Translations under genes and position numbers: made by a program
The notes under the pieces: model-generated
The model's database searches: none
Told to the model about the DNA's origin: nothing
The model's input: only the letters and a program-made list of their open reading frames with translations
In this document: positions 47,999 to 56,781 of the stretch, piece by piece
How the letters are laid out: each line of letters opens with the position of its first letter
How positions within the stretch are numbered: position 1 is the stretch's first letter
Origin: Streptomyces sp. 840.1
Lineage (GTDB): Bacteria; Actinomycetota; Actinomycetes; Streptomycetales; Streptomycetaceae
Reading direction: 5' to 3'
NCBI RefSeq assembly: GCF_003751445.1
Contig: NZ_RJUU01000001.1
Location: forward strand, 5,136,001 to 5,200,000
Length of the DNA stretch: 64,000 bases

Positions 47999-48457
47999 GT
48001 GCCCGACATCAGCGAGGACGTGATGGGCGTCCTCACCGAGCGCATCGAGGACCGATTCCAGATGCCGCTCGCCGACCTGCGCAGGGCGGTTCAGGCGGCA
48101 CCGCAGGCCAACCCCGAGGCCACCACCATCGTGCACTGGCACGGCCTGCTCACCGAGACGCAGCAGGCACTCGACACCGCGGAGGACGCGCTCGTCGAGG
48201 CGCTGGGCACCCAGCCGGCCGACGTACTCGACGATCCGGTCATGGAGTTGGCCCACCAGGTCAACTGCGCTGTCGCCTCCCGCGACGGCCGCGCCGTGGT
48301 CGTGAACTACCTCCTCGATCCCAACGCACCTGGCAAGCGAGGCCCCGGCGCGTGGCGTGGCGCGTCCCCCGCCACCCGCCGTGCTCCGGCCTTGCCCACC
48401 TCCCCGCCCACGGTGCCCAGCGCGCGGAACACGACAGCGAGAGGGGCAGCACGGTGA
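47999..48457 (+). CDS. Helical hypothetical protein, 152 aa
   Basis: It starts at GTG 47999, with AAGGGAG upstream (PDISEDVMGVLTERIEDRFQMPLADLRRAVQAAPQANPEATTIVHWHGLLTETQQALDTAEDALVEALG). It is mainly helical, followed by a Pro/Thr/Arg tail. It overlaps the next gene by GTGA. There is no recognised domain. It belongs to a run of three small helical proteins resembling those of the minus-strand array. Confidence 0.72.
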   Translation: MPDISEDVMGVLTERIEDRFQMPLADLRRAVQAAPQANPEATTIVHWHGLLTETQQALDTAEDALVEALGTQPADVLDDPVMELAHQVNCAVASRDGRAVVVNYLLDPNAPGKRGPGAWRGASPATRRAPALPTSPPTVPSARNTTARGAAR

Positions 48458-48882
48458 GCAGCATCGATAGGTCGACCACCCGCGATGCGGTACTGCAGGA
48501 GGCGTTCGGCGCCGAAGTAGCCGCGCTGTACGCGCAGGCCGCCCGCGGTGAGGCGAATGCCGTGCTCCAGTGCGCGCTGGAGCTGCGGAGCTTCCTCACC
48601 GTCGCCGAAGAGCATCTGGAGCGGGTGCACAACATTGTCGAGTCCGACAGCCAGATGGGCGAGCTGTCTGGCGATGACTTGAACCGTCACGACCAGTGGA
48701 TCGAGGCCGCTGTGGCCAGTTGCGACCTCTACGATTCCGCGCTCGACGAGCTGCTCCTCACCATGCCGCCGCCGAGCCACCCGAACGTTCCGCGGGCCGG
48801 ACTGCGACCCAATGTCGCCGCCACAGCACCGCCTACCCCGGCCGGACTCCGAGCCGGGGCGGTGCGGGCCCAACGCCCCTGA
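48454..48882 (+). CDS. Helical hypothetical protein, 142 aa
   Basis: GTG 48454 in a GTGA overlap; the longer open frame upstream is a shadow. The sequence RDAVLQEAFGAEVAALYAQAARGEANAVLQCALELRSFLTVAEEHLERVHNIVESDSQMGELSGDDLNRHDQWIEAAVASCDLYDSALDELL is a helical bundle. It resembles the next protein (HSALAFAERNIAFQLERL...RFDAGHILDCARRIAESVATRDAYAK). The end is a Pro/Arg tail. Function is unknown. Confidence 0.72.
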   Translation: MSSIDRSTTRDAVLQEAFGAEVAALYAQAARGEANAVLQCALELRSFLTVAEEHLERVHNIVESDSQMGELSGDDLNRHDQWIEAAVASCDLYDSALDELLLTMPPPSHPNVPRAGLRPNVAATAPPTPAGLRAGAVRAQRP

Positions 48883-48894
48883 AAGCCAAGCCGA

Positions 48895-49314
48895 TTGCCA
48901 CAGCCAGACAACCCTGCCCACACCGATTCCCAGACCGTCGCCCAGCGCATCGAGGCGCTGTACGGACAGCCGCTCGCTGAACTCGAAGCACTCGCCGACG
49001 TACCCGAGAGCACCCTGCTCGCCGCCCTGACCGGCAACCACAGCGCCCTGGCCTTCGCCGAACGCAACATTGCCTTCCAGCTGGAACGCCTGCGCGAACT
49101 CACGTCCCCCGAAAGGGAGATCGGCCGGTTCGACGCCGGTCACATCCTCGACTGCGCCCGCCGTATCGCGGAGTCCGTCGCCACCCGCGACGCCTACGCC
49201 AAGAGCACCGGCGCGGTCCTGGGTGGCCTGCGCCGCACCACTGCACCGGACACCCAACCCCCGGCTCCCCCCGTGTCCGCGGCCCCGACGGCCGCCACCT
49301 CCCGCACCCGTTGA
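48895..49314 (+). CDS. Helical hypothetical protein, 139 aa
   Basis: It starts at TTG 48895 (PQPDNPAHTDSQTVAQRIEALYGQPLAELEALADVPESTLLAALTGNHSALAFAERNIAFQLERLRELTSPEREIGRFDAGHILDCARRIAESVATRD). It is a paralogue of the preceding gene in its central helices, followed by a Pro/Ala/Thr tail. It lies 30 bp before the double-HxlR regulator gene, probably in one transcript. Function is unknown. Confidence 0.7.
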   Translation: MPQPDNPAHTDSQTVAQRIEALYGQPLAELEALADVPESTLLAALTGNHSALAFAERNIAFQLERLRELTSPEREIGRFDAGHILDCARRIAESVATRDAYAKSTGAVLGGLRRTTAPDTQPPAPPVSAAPTAATSRTR

Positions 49315-49344
49315 TCCACTCGTACCGCTTGAGGAGCCCTTTCC

Positions 49345-50238
49345 TTGGCCACCACCGCGCCGCCCCCCTCCGCATTGCACGACCTCTCCGGCGTCACCAA
49401 GACCCTGGATCTCCTCGCCCCGCGCTGGAGCGTGTGGGTGCTGATGACCCTCTCCTCGCAGACGCTGCGCTACGCCGAGATCAAGCCCCGGCTCCCGTGG
49501 CTCGCGGACGGCCAGCTCCACCCCCGGCTGCGCCACCTCACCAGCGCCGGCGCGGTCGAGCGCACGGAGTACGCCCCGCGCCACGTCACCTACGGCCTCA
49601 CCAGCCGTGGCGCCGCGCTGATGCCGGTCCTCGCCACGATCGCGTCCTGGGGCGACACGTATCTGGAGAAGGACCTGGTCGCCAACAAGACCACCGGCGA
49701 GATGGAGTCCGAGCGGATTCCGCCGGCCCAGAACATCGACGATGCGCTCGCCCTGATCGCGCCGCGCCACGCCACCCCGATCCTGTGGTCCCTGCAGGCC
49801 AGGGGCAGCGCGACCGCCAAGGCCCTGGCCGCCGAAGCCATGCCCGGCTACGGGCTGACCGCCGTCTACAAGCCGCTGGAGCGCCTGGCCGCCGATGGCC
49901 TCATCACGGCCAGCGGCTCCGGCGACTACCAGCTGTCCGCCAGCGGCCGGGCACTTTCCCCCGTCTTCCAGGCGATCTCCGCCTGGGCCGCCGCCCCGTC
50001 CGCCGAGACTGATACCCGTCGGTCTCGGGGGCAGGGCCCGGCCCCGTCGCAGAACCGTTCCGGCCCCTGGGCGACCACTCCGTCGCGGCGTCCGACACCT
50101 GCGGCACCCGCAGTACGGTCCGCCGGCCCCGCCCTGACCACCACGGCCCCGAACGGCCCGACATGGAAAGCGGGCGACCTCTTCTCCCACCAGATACCCG
50201 CCCGGCCGGTCTCCCCGACAGGAGGCCCGCGCCGATGA
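49345..50238 (+). CDS. Tandem HxlR-type winged-helix regulator
   Basis: A protein of 297 aa from TTG 49345. Two HxlR-like domains are present. Residues ~12-105 read LSGVTKTLDLLAPRWSVWVLMTLSSQTLRYAEIKPRLPWLADGQLHPRLRHLTSAGAVERTEY...YGLTSRGAALMPVLATIASWG. Residues ~125-215 read NIDDALALIAPRHATPILWSLQARGSATAKALAAEAMPGYGLTAVYKPLERLAADGLITAS. A Pro-rich tail of ~75 residues follows. It is likely a repressor or activator of the adjacent MFS/ATP-grasp genes. Single-domain HxlR proteins dimerise, so a fused pair is less usual. Confidence 0.8.
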   Translation: MATTAPPPSALHDLSGVTKTLDLLAPRWSVWVLMTLSSQTLRYAEIKPRLPWLADGQLHPRLRHLTSAGAVERTEYAPRHVTYGLTSRGAALMPVLATIASWGDTYLEKDLVANKTTGEMESERIPPAQNIDDALALIAPRHATPILWSLQARGSATAKALAAEAMPGYGLTAVYKPLERLAADGLITASGSGDYQLSASGRALSPVFQAISAWAAAPSAETDTRRSRGQGPAPSQNRSGPWATTPSRRPTPAAPAVRSAGPALTTTAPNGPTWKAGDLFSHQIPARPVSPTGGPRR

Positions 50239-50750
50239 CCCGCGCCCTGCCCGACAACCTCCTGCACGAACGCCGCGCGATTCGGACCCTCACCCTGCCG
50301 GGCCTGATACGCCTGGTCACCGAGATCGACGACAACGGTCCCATCAGCCACCGGCGCGGCAGCCTGCAAGGCGCCTTCGGCGACCTCACTCCCGGGCAAC
50401 TGCGCCACGCGACCGACACCGCCCGTGCCCTCGACCTGGTCCACTCCGACGAAACGACCCCCGACCGCTACCGGCTCACCGAGAGCGGCGAGGCCCTCGC
50501 CGAGGTCTACGACACCGCGGCCCGCTGGGCCCGCGCCCGCCATTTCCCCGACACCACGTCCGACTTCGTCACACGGGTCCAGCACACCCTCCAGCTGCAC
50601 AGCCGCGACCCGCACCCGAGCGGGTCGACGCCGGAGCCGTCGGCACCGCGGAGAGCCCTGACCGACTGGCTTCAGTCCAACCCCCTCGCCCTGCACCACG
50701 CCGACGCCCGCTCCCCTCATGAGTCGGCGGAAGGCGGGCACGCTGCGTGA
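50235..50750 (+). CDS. HxlR-like single winged-helix protein, 171 aa
   Basis: ATG 50235 overlaps the double-HxlR gene (ATGA). The sequence AIRTLTLPGLIRLVTEIDDNGPISHRRGSLQGAFGDLTPGQLRHATDTARALDLVHSDETTPDRYRLTESGEALAEVYDTAARWAR has the helix-turn-helix and wing (RYRLTESGEAL) of transcriptional regulators. The C-terminal ~60 residues are unstructured. It is coupled to the MFS gene by GTGA, so regulators and transporter are made together. Confidence 0.75.
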   Translation: MTRALPDNLLHERRAIRTLTLPGLIRLVTEIDDNGPISHRRGSLQGAFGDLTPGQLRHATDTARALDLVHSDETTPDRYRLTESGEALAEVYDTAARWARARHFPDTTSDFVTRVQHTLQLHSRDPHPSGSTPEPSAPRRALTDWLQSNPLALHHADARSPHESAEGGHAA

Positions 50751-51988
50751 AGACCCGTTTCGGACCGCGGCATGCCAGCCGCCCGGTCCCCACCCTGCTG
50801 CGCGGCATCTACCTGCCACGCAGCATGGATGCCGGCGCGCTGGCCATGAGCACGTACGGCATCCCCCTGCTGGTGCTCGCCACCACCAACTCCGCCGCAC
50901 TGACCGGCCTCGCGTTCGCGCTGGAGTGGATCCCGCGCCTCGGCGCCTTCGCCCTCGCCGGGGCGATGACCGACCGCTACGGCACCACCCGCGTCTTCCG
51001 CCTCGCCTCCGCGACGCGAGCAGCCGTCGTCCTGGCCGCCGCGCTAGCCCTGCCCGAACTGCAGGGCGGTCTCAGTACCACCATCACCGTCATGGCACTC
51101 GCCGCCTCCACCGGCGTGCTCACAGAGTTCTCCTACATCGCCGCCGAAACTGCGGGCGGCGTGGCCAGCCGGGCGGCCGGCGAGCGCGCACACCGCGTGC
51201 AGTCCGTACTGCTCGGCATCGACCAGGGCGGCTCCCTGGCTGGCCCCGCACTCGCCGGACTGCTCTTGGAGCAGGCCGGGGCATCCGGGATGCTCACCAC
51301 GATCGCCGCCTTCTCCGTCCTCGCCTGCGCGTTCGCCCCCGGGGAACCCGTCCGGCAGCGCACCGCCGACCCGGAGCCCATCGTCAAGGGGCTCCACACC
51401 GGCTGGACCACGCTAAAGTCGCTCCCCGCGCTGGCCTGGCTGATCACCGGGCTGACCCTGTCGAACCTGGCTGTGGGCCTCCTCCAGGCAGCGGCCCCGG
51501 TGATCGTGGTCAAACAGCTCGGACACTCCAGCGCGGACGTGGGTGTGATCTGGTCCGTTGCCGCCGCAGCAACACTGGTCACGGTCGCCGTCTGCCGACG
51601 CGCCATCGACCGGTGGGGCCTGTGGCCGGTCGGCGCACTCTCTGCCTCCATCGCCGCCTGTGCCTGCCTGGCCGTCTCGCTGACCCACACCTACACCGCG
51701 TACCTCGTGCTGATCGCGGTGCTCATGGCCAGCGAGGGCGGCATGACCGTCGTGCTGCGCACCCTGCGCTCCCACCTCATCCCGGCCGAGGTGTTCGGCA
51801 GCACCCTCTCGCTGACGATCCTCGTACTCCTGCTGCCCTTTCCGGTGGCCGGAATTCTCATTGCCGCTGTGCCGCCCACCCTGCTCGGCCACGTGATCAC
51901 CGGCTGCGCCGTTCTGCAGGCCCTGGGCCTGTTCATCGCCTTCGCGCGTCTGCGCACCCTTCCCGGCCTGCGCGCCTCTCTCGCCTGA
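50747..51988 (+). CDS. MFS transporter
   Basis: A protein of 413 aa from GTG 50747. Twelve hydrophobic segments can be counted, and the loop GAMTDRYGTTRVFRLASATRA after helix 2 matches the MFS G..DR.G.R motif. GIDQGGSLAGPALAGLLLEQAG and a symmetric second half follow. It is probably a drug or metabolite efflux pump. Unlike the broken MFS gene at 24.6-25.8 kb it is intact. It sits between HxlR regulators and an ATP-grasp ligase, suggesting export of, or resistance to, a small molecule. Confidence 0.88.
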   Translation: MKTRFGPRHASRPVPTLLRGIYLPRSMDAGALAMSTYGIPLLVLATTNSAALTGLAFALEWIPRLGAFALAGAMTDRYGTTRVFRLASATRAAVVLAAALALPELQGGLSTTITVMALAASTGVLTEFSYIAAETAGGVASRAAGERAHRVQSVLLGIDQGGSLAGPALAGLLLEQAGASGMLTTIAAFSVLACAFAPGEPVRQRTADPEPIVKGLHTGWTTLKSLPALAWLITGLTLSNLAVGLLQAAAPVIVVKQLGHSSADVGVIWSVAAAATLVTVAVCRRAIDRWGLWPVGALSASIAACACLAVSLTHTYTAYLVLIAVLMASEGGMTVVLRTLRSHLIPAEVFGSTLSLTILVLLLPFPVAGILIAAVPPTLLGHVITGCAVLQALGLFIAFARLRTLPGLRASLA

Positions 51989-52028
51989 CTTGCCGGCCGC
52001 CCCACCGTTCACTTTGGAGATCCATTCG

Positions 52029-52367
52029 ATGCCCACGACCGACGCGACGGCAACCCAGGCCGTACTGCCGGTGTTTCGTCCCTCGCTCCGCGCCGGCTCC
52101 CGGCCCACGCTCACCGACCAGTTCCTGGCCTACGACTCCGAGCACCCCTACGTCTACCGGGCCCTGGAGCGGCTGACCGCCGAGCGGATAGCCGCCGGGG
52201 CCACCCGCATCGGGCTCAAGGGCCTCTTCGAAGAACTGCGGTGGCGGCTGCCCCAGGGCGTGCGCGGCCTCAACAACAACTACACGGCCTTGTACGCCCG
52301 CAAGTTGATCGAGGACCACCCCCACTGGGCTGCCGCCTTCGAGCTGCGCCGCCGCCGCACCCCCTGA
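52029..52367 (+). CDS. Phage-type hypothetical protein, 112 aa
   Basis: It starts at ATG 52029, with TGGAG upstream. The core TLTDQFLAYDSEHPYVYRALERLTAERIAAGATRIGLKGLFEELRWRLPQGVRGLNNNYTALYARKLIEDHPHWAAAFELRRRR follows a pattern I recall from many phage and prophage proteins ('F..NP.VY..L......G...IG.K.LFE.LRW.....K.NNN....YAR'). Its function is unassigned. The codon bias matches the neighbours. Confidence 0.75.
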   Translation: MPTTDATATQAVLPVFRPSLRAGSRPTLTDQFLAYDSEHPYVYRALERLTAERIAAGATRIGLKGLFEELRWRLPQGVRGLNNNYTALYARKLIEDHPHWAAAFELRRRRTP

Positions 52368-52421
52368 TCCCCTGCCCGTCATCTCTTAACTACGTCTCAG
52401 CCAGACCACCTTGGAGTGCCC

Positions 52422-53645
52422 TTGTCCTCTCGCACCATCCTCGTCGTGACGACCTCCGGTCCGGAGGCGCAGGCGTACCGCGGCTACTGTCTCGAAAGTG
52501 TTGCCGCCTCCTACAACATCGTGCTGATCACTCCCGGCGAGCCCACGTGGGAACGGGAATTCATCAGCGACTTCGAGATCGCCGACCCCGACGACGCCGA
52601 GGCGCTCGCCCAGGCCGGCCGGGCCCTGGCCGACCGCCACCAGCTGGCCGGCGTGGCGACGTGGACCGAGTGGTACCTCACCCAGACCGCCCGCCTCGCA
52701 CGCCGACTCGGCCTGCCCACGAGCAGCCCGGAGGCGATGGAGGCGGCCCGCAATAAGGCCACTGCCCGGACCTTGTTCGCCCGTCACGGGGTACCCTCGG
52801 CCTCCTCCATGACCGCCCGCACACTGCTGGAAGCCGCGCTTGCCGCCGAGACCATCGGCTACCCCATCGTCCTCAAGCCCGCGGCCCGTGCCGCCAGCAT
52901 CGGCGTCATTCGTGTGAACCGCGCGGAGGAACTGCCAGCCGGCTTCGAGTTCGCCTCGGCCGGAGCGCGTGAGGGAATCGAAAGCACCGACGTCCTGGTG
53001 GAGGAGTACCTGGACGGTCCGGAGGTGAGCGTAGAGTGCGTCACGCACCGCGGCCACACCACCGCCGTCGCCGTCACCCGCAAGACCCTCGGCGACCCGC
53101 CGTTCTTCGAAGAGGTCGCCCACTGCGTGGACGCGGCCGACCCACTGCTCACCCAGGTCGCCCCCGTCGCCGCAGCAGCGGTCAAGGCACTCGGCATCAC
53201 CGACGGCGTCCAGCACGTCGAGATGCGCCTGGTGAACGGGCACCCACGCCTGGTCGAGGTCAACGCACGCATCGGCGGCGACATGATCGGCCACCTCGTC
53301 AGCCTGGCCACCGGCGTCGACCTGCCCCGCGCCGCCGCCGACGTCGCCTGCGGACTGACTCCCGATCTCACCTCGACACGCAGTCGGGCAGCGGCGATCC
53401 GGCTGGTCTACCCCGCCTACTCCGGCACCCTCACCGAGCGCCGCCTCGACGAAATCGTCCCCTGGCTTGAGCGCATCAGCTTCCAGCGTGAAGTCGGCGA
53501 CCGCCTCGTCCTGCCGCAGGACGGCGGCGACATGTTCACCGCCCGCATCGGCTACCTGATCACCACCGGAGCCAGCGCCGCAATCGCGCAAGCCCGCTCC
53601 ACCGAGGCGTACCGGAACCTGGCCGTCCAGGTCACCCCCGCCTAG
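52422..53645 (+). CDS. ATP-grasp ligase
   Basis: A protein of 407 aa from TTG 52422, with GGAG five nt upstream; a GTG at 52416 overlaps that site and is disfavoured. The N-terminal domain (SSRTILVVTTSGPEAQAYRGYCLESVAASYNIVLITPG) leads to the ATP-grasp fold: NKATARTLFARHGVPSASSM, IGYPIVLKPAARAASIGVIRV, VLVEEYLDGPEVSVECVTHRG, and the metal-binding HVEMRLVNGHPRLVEVNARIGGDM. It probably joins a carboxylate to an amine, as in dipeptide or amino-acid ligases. Together with the MFS gene it suggests a small biosynthetic or detoxifying cassette. Confidence 0.88.
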   Translation: MSSRTILVVTTSGPEAQAYRGYCLESVAASYNIVLITPGEPTWEREFISDFEIADPDDAEALAQAGRALADRHQLAGVATWTEWYLTQTARLARRLGLPTSSPEAMEAARNKATARTLFARHGVPSASSMTARTLLEAALAAETIGYPIVLKPAARAASIGVIRVNRAEELPAGFEFASAGAREGIESTDVLVEEYLDGPEVSVECVTHRGHTTAVAVTRKTLGDPPFFEEVAHCVDAADPLLTQVAPVAAAAVKALGITDGVQHVEMRLVNGHPRLVEVNARIGGDMIGHLVSLATGVDLPRAAADVACGLTPDLTSTRSRAAAIRLVYPAYSGTLTERRLDEIVPWLERISFQREVGDRLVLPQDGGDMFTARIGYLITTGASAAIAQARSTEAYRNLAVQVTPA

Positions 53646-53687
53646 AGCCCTCGCCACGCGCCCGCCGCGACCCTCCCGGATGTCCAA

Positions 53688-54572
53688 TTGACCGATCCCG
53701 AAATCGACATCGACATCGACGGCGACGTCTACGTCTTCCCCCGCTACCTGGCTGGATCCTCCGCCATCGACGACCCAGGTCTTGAGCCCCTGATGCAGCT
53801 CGGCTGGGCGCTGACCCACGACGACCTCGGCAACACCCATCTCAACGCCCCCGACCACAAGGTCCGCCTCGGCTTCCTGCCCGAAGGCGACGACGACGGA
53901 CTATGGCGGATCAACGCCTATGTGGACCGCTTCGGGCCGCCCGCCTGGGGAGTCAGCTTCAACGACGCCTGCCCCAATGAATTCGTCGCCGCCTTCACCA
54001 CGGCCCTGGCCCAGGCATACCAGGACGGGCCCGAGCACTACCTCGCCCGACCCGACCCTACGGATCCCGAACTCGACGCCTTCAACGCGCTAGCCCCTCT
54101 CATCAACCGAGGCTGGAAGGCCCAGCATCTGCGGTGGGGCGTGTTGGGACTACAGACCCCGGACGGGATGGCCGGCCTGGAGTACACCACCGGCCGGCTC
54201 GACGCGGAGAAGGAACTCACCACGCTGCAGGCCCGCTGGTACATGTGGGGCGGCCCGAAGAACGGATACGCCCGCTGGTACGCCACCGCCTCCACCAACA
54301 CCCCGACCCCGCTGGTGAAGGCCATCACCCAGAGCGTGTCCGACCCCGCGCCGCTGCCGCGCTGGAAGGACTTCCTGTCGCGCGGACTGCGTGATCACGC
54401 CCAGCTCGTGCCCGTCACGCCACCGCCGCCCCCGGTGCCCACACCTCTTGACGTCCACCGCACCGCGCCGAGACGGCGTCCCGCGCTGACCACGCGCAGC
54501 GTCCCGCGCTGGAGCACCACGACGACCCCGTCGGCGACCGTGCCCGCGCGTCCCTCCAGGCCGCGCCGCTGA
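53688..54572 (+). CDS. DUF317 family protein
   Basis: A protein of 294 aa from TTG 53688. It starts with an acidic repeat (DPEIDIDIDGDVYVFPRYLAGSSAIDDPGLEPLMQLGWALTHD). Unit 1 continues LNAPDHKVRLGFLPEG...WGVSFNDACPNEFVAAFTTALA. Unit 2 is LINRGWKAQHLRWGVLGLQTPDGMAGLEYTTG...WYATASTNTPTPLVKAITQSVSDPAPLPR, with a basic Thr/Pro tail. It is the plus-strand representative of the family so abundant on the minus strand. Confidence 0.85.
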   Translation: MTDPEIDIDIDGDVYVFPRYLAGSSAIDDPGLEPLMQLGWALTHDDLGNTHLNAPDHKVRLGFLPEGDDDGLWRINAYVDRFGPPAWGVSFNDACPNEFVAAFTTALAQAYQDGPEHYLARPDPTDPELDAFNALAPLINRGWKAQHLRWGVLGLQTPDGMAGLEYTTGRLDAEKELTTLQARWYMWGGPKNGYARWYATASTNTPTPLVKAITQSVSDPAPLPRWKDFLSRGLRDHAQLVPVTPPPPPVPTPLDVHRTAPRRRPALTTRSVPRWSTTTTPSATVPARPSRPRR

Positions 54573-54603
54573 CCTGCCAGCCCCCCGTTGCCTGTGAGGT
54601 CAT

Positions 54604-55080
54604 GTGCCCCTTCACGCACAGCAGTTCTTCGATGACGTCCTCGAAATGTCCTTCTACCAGTACGCCATCGTCGGCGACGCCTTGTACACAATCCCGCAGC
54701 CGAACTCGTTGCTTCGGCTGCGGATCGACTTCACCCCGACCATCCGCCACGGCGAGTACGACGGACTGCGCCTGCGCGTCTTCCACCCCGAGCAGGGAGT
54801 CCTCGACACCGCGATCCTTCGCTTCGCCGAGCACGGTACCTTCGAACGCCGCGACGCCGCCCGCGACCTCGTGGCCGGTCGCGACGGCTACGCCGTCATC
54901 CGCGACTGGCACGCCAACAGCAGCCAGCCGCCGTGGCACGGCGCGGACGGCACGGGGCTGCGCACCGCGATCGAGCAGTACGCCCACGTCTGGTTCCCGC
55001 AGCCTGCCGTGTCCCGACCGTCAGCCCGACCGGTCGCCCAGCCCACACCCACCACCAGGCTTTCGCCCCGTAGCCGCTAA
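54604..55080 (+). CDS. Hypothetical protein, 158 aa
   Basis: It starts at GTG 54604 (PLHAQQFFDDVLEMSFYQYAIVGDALYTIPQPNSLLRLRIDFTPTIRHGEYDGLRLRVFHPEQGVLDTAILRFAEHGTFERRDAA). The sequence is beta-rich with an HGTF...RD turn, then helix and tail. No family is recognised. It lies between the DUF317 gene and a helical protein gene in the same direction. Confidence 0.72.
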   Translation: MPLHAQQFFDDVLEMSFYQYAIVGDALYTIPQPNSLLRLRIDFTPTIRHGEYDGLRLRVFHPEQGVLDTAILRFAEHGTFERRDAARDLVAGRDGYAVIRDWHANSSQPPWHGADGTGLRTAIEQYAHVWFPQPAVSRPSARPVAQPTPTTRLSPRSR

Positions 55081-55106
55081 CCACCCACCTCACCACGGAG
55101 TTCCGG

Positions 55107-55604
55107 ATGTCCCCGCCTCGATGGTTCCCCTCGCCCCGACAGCCACCGCCGCCGACCGCTGCGGTCTCTGGCCCGCCTCCGCCGTCGGGTCCGAACGGAT
55201 TCTGGATCACCGACCCTGCCTTCCGTGACCGGCTGCACAGCGCGACGCTGACCCTCCTAGACATCGTCGAGGACTGTCTGAACGATGACGACGTGCCGCT
55301 TACCGAAGTCCTCGGCGGTGCCCGCGACCACGCCGAGCACATGCTCGGCGTCCCCAGCGCCTACGGCGTCCTAGTCGAAGCCGAGGCCGCTGCACAGATC
55401 GTGCAGGCCGCCGGCCTGGACGCCGGCTCCCCCTTCGGTCTGGCCATCGCCCAGGGCGTGTCCGGCATCGAGCAGCTGCCCGTACCGCAGCAACAGCAGC
55501 TCGTCCGTGCCGCAGCCCGTAGATACGCAATCACTGCGCCTTCCCGTTCGCCGGCCGTTCCAGCAACAGCACCCCCGCGTCCGGTGCCCGGCCGCTCCCG
55601 CTGA
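55107..55604 (+). CDS. Hypothetical protein, 165 aa
   Basis: It starts at ATG 55107. A Pro-rich N-terminal 30 residues lead into FWITDPAFRDRLHSATLTLLDIVEDCLNDDDVPLTEVLGGARDHAEHMLGVPSAYGVLVEAEAAAQIVQAAGLDAGSPFGLAIAQGVSGIEQLPVPQQQQLVRAAARRYA, which is helical and acidic, then a Pro/Arg tail. There is no known domain. It resembles other small helical proteins of this element in composition. Confidence 0.7.
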   Translation: MSPPRWFPSPRQPPPPTAAVSGPPPPSGPNGFWITDPAFRDRLHSATLTLLDIVEDCLNDDDVPLTEVLGGARDHAEHMLGVPSAYGVLVEAEAAAQIVQAAGLDAGSPFGLAIAQGVSGIEQLPVPQQQQLVRAAARRYAITAPSRSPAVPATAPPRPVPGRSR

Positions 55605-55653
55605 ATCACCCCCTGCTCCGTCAACCACACGTGTTCCCTTGGAGAGTCCCTTC

Positions 55654-56664
55654 TTGCGCATCCGCTCCGTTCGCACCCTTCCAGCCGCTGTCGCCGTCGC
55701 CGCCACGGTGACCGGCAGCCTGGCCTGGGCGCCTACCGCCTCGGCCCAGAGCCCCGATCCCACCCCGTCCACTTCCACGTCCTCGACTCCGAGGAACGCG
55801 GCCGAGACGGAGTCCGGCGGCGTGGCCATCCTGAAAAAGGACCCCGGAGGTGACGTCCTCGCCGGGGTGGCCTTCACTCTCTTCGACTCCGCAGGAAAGG
55901 AGGCCGCCAGCGGCAAGACCAACGCCCAGGGGCAGCTCGCCCTGAAAGACCTCGCTCCCGGCGTCTACCGCCTCAAGGAGACCTCCAGCGGCAGCCCGTT
56001 GCATGACACTGTCGACGACCAGGACGTGATCATCACTCCCGGCGCTTACACGCCGCTGACGATCGTGGATCCGTTCAAGGACGCCTCGGTCCTGCTGAAG
56101 GCCAAGGACGACAAGACCGGCAAGCTGCTGCCCGGTTCCACGGTCAACATCGGCAGTGGCGACAAGACGCTCCTGACGCTGACCACCGGTTCCAACGGCA
56201 CGGCAAGTGGCAAGCTGCCCCTCAATTCCCGTGCCAGCAGCGACTTCTGGGTCAAGCAAGTCAAGGCGCCCGCCGGCTACGAGATCTACAAGCCGTCGAA
56301 GGCGTTCAAGGCCAAGCCGGGCGACCCCGTGACGGTGACCGTCACCAACGCCAAGGCAGCTACCACCCCGTCGCCCAAGGAGAAGCCCACCGACAAGCCG
56401 AGCGACCGGCCCACCCCGGACAAGTCCGGCAAGGACGAGAACACCCCGACCCCGACTGCTTCGACCTCGGCCACGGACACCCCAACCACCGACGAGACCG
56501 CGTCGAGCACCGCAGCTCCCACCCCTGCGGGCTCGCTCGCGCACACCGGCGCGGACGCCACCCCCTGGCTGATCGGTGGTGCCGGAGTGCTGATCGCCGC
56601 CGGCGGAGGCGCCCTTTTCGCAGTCCGCCGACGTCGTACGGACGACTTCACCGACGAGAACTAA
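55654..56664 (+). CDS. Sortase-anchored surface protein with SpaA/Cna-B-like domains (LAHTG)
   Basis: TTG 55654 has GGAGAG seven nt upstream. A signal peptide (RIRSVRTLPAAVAVAATVTGSLAWAPTASAQ) precedes two prealbumin-like units: VAILKKDPGGDVLAGVAFTLFDSAGKEAASGKTNAQGQLALKDLAPGVYRLKETSS, and ASVLLKAKDDKTGKLLPGSTVNIGSG...FWVKQVKAPAGYEI. A Thr/Pro/Lys linker, LAHTG (~294), a membrane helix and RRRR follow. LAxTG is the motif of Streptomyces class E sortases. The 336-aa protein should be displayed on the cell wall, perhaps helping mating contact. Confidence 0.9.
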   Translation: MRIRSVRTLPAAVAVAATVTGSLAWAPTASAQSPDPTPSTSTSSTPRNAAETESGGVAILKKDPGGDVLAGVAFTLFDSAGKEAASGKTNAQGQLALKDLAPGVYRLKETSSGSPLHDTVDDQDVIITPGAYTPLTIVDPFKDASVLLKAKDDKTGKLLPGSTVNIGSGDKTLLTLTTGSNGTASGKLPLNSRASSDFWVKQVKAPAGYEIYKPSKAFKAKPGDPVTVTVTNAKAATTPSPKEKPTDKPSDRPTPDKSGKDENTPTPTASTSATDTPTTDETASSTAAPTPAGSLAHTGADATPWLIGGAGVLIAAGGGALFAVRRRRTDDFTDEN

Positions 56665-56686
56665 CCTCTGCCACACCCGTACCCTG

Positions 56687-56721
56687 AAGGCCCCCAGAGT
56701 CATCATGATTCTGGGGGCCTT
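56687..56721. terminator. Bidirectional terminator hairpin between convergent genes
   Basis: A perfect 12-bp stem with arms AAGGCCCCCAGA and TCTGGGGGCCTT and an 11-nt loop. It lies 22 bp after the surface-protein stop and 60 bp after (on the other strand) the XRE-TPR regulator stop. The GC-rich stem without a long T-tract is usual in Streptomyces. It separates the element's plus-strand block from the lasso cluster. Confidence 0.85.
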
Positions 56722-56781
56722 GCCCCATATCCACGACAACGCCCCAGGAACGGGACAGCCACATGACCGGCAAGACAGGTC

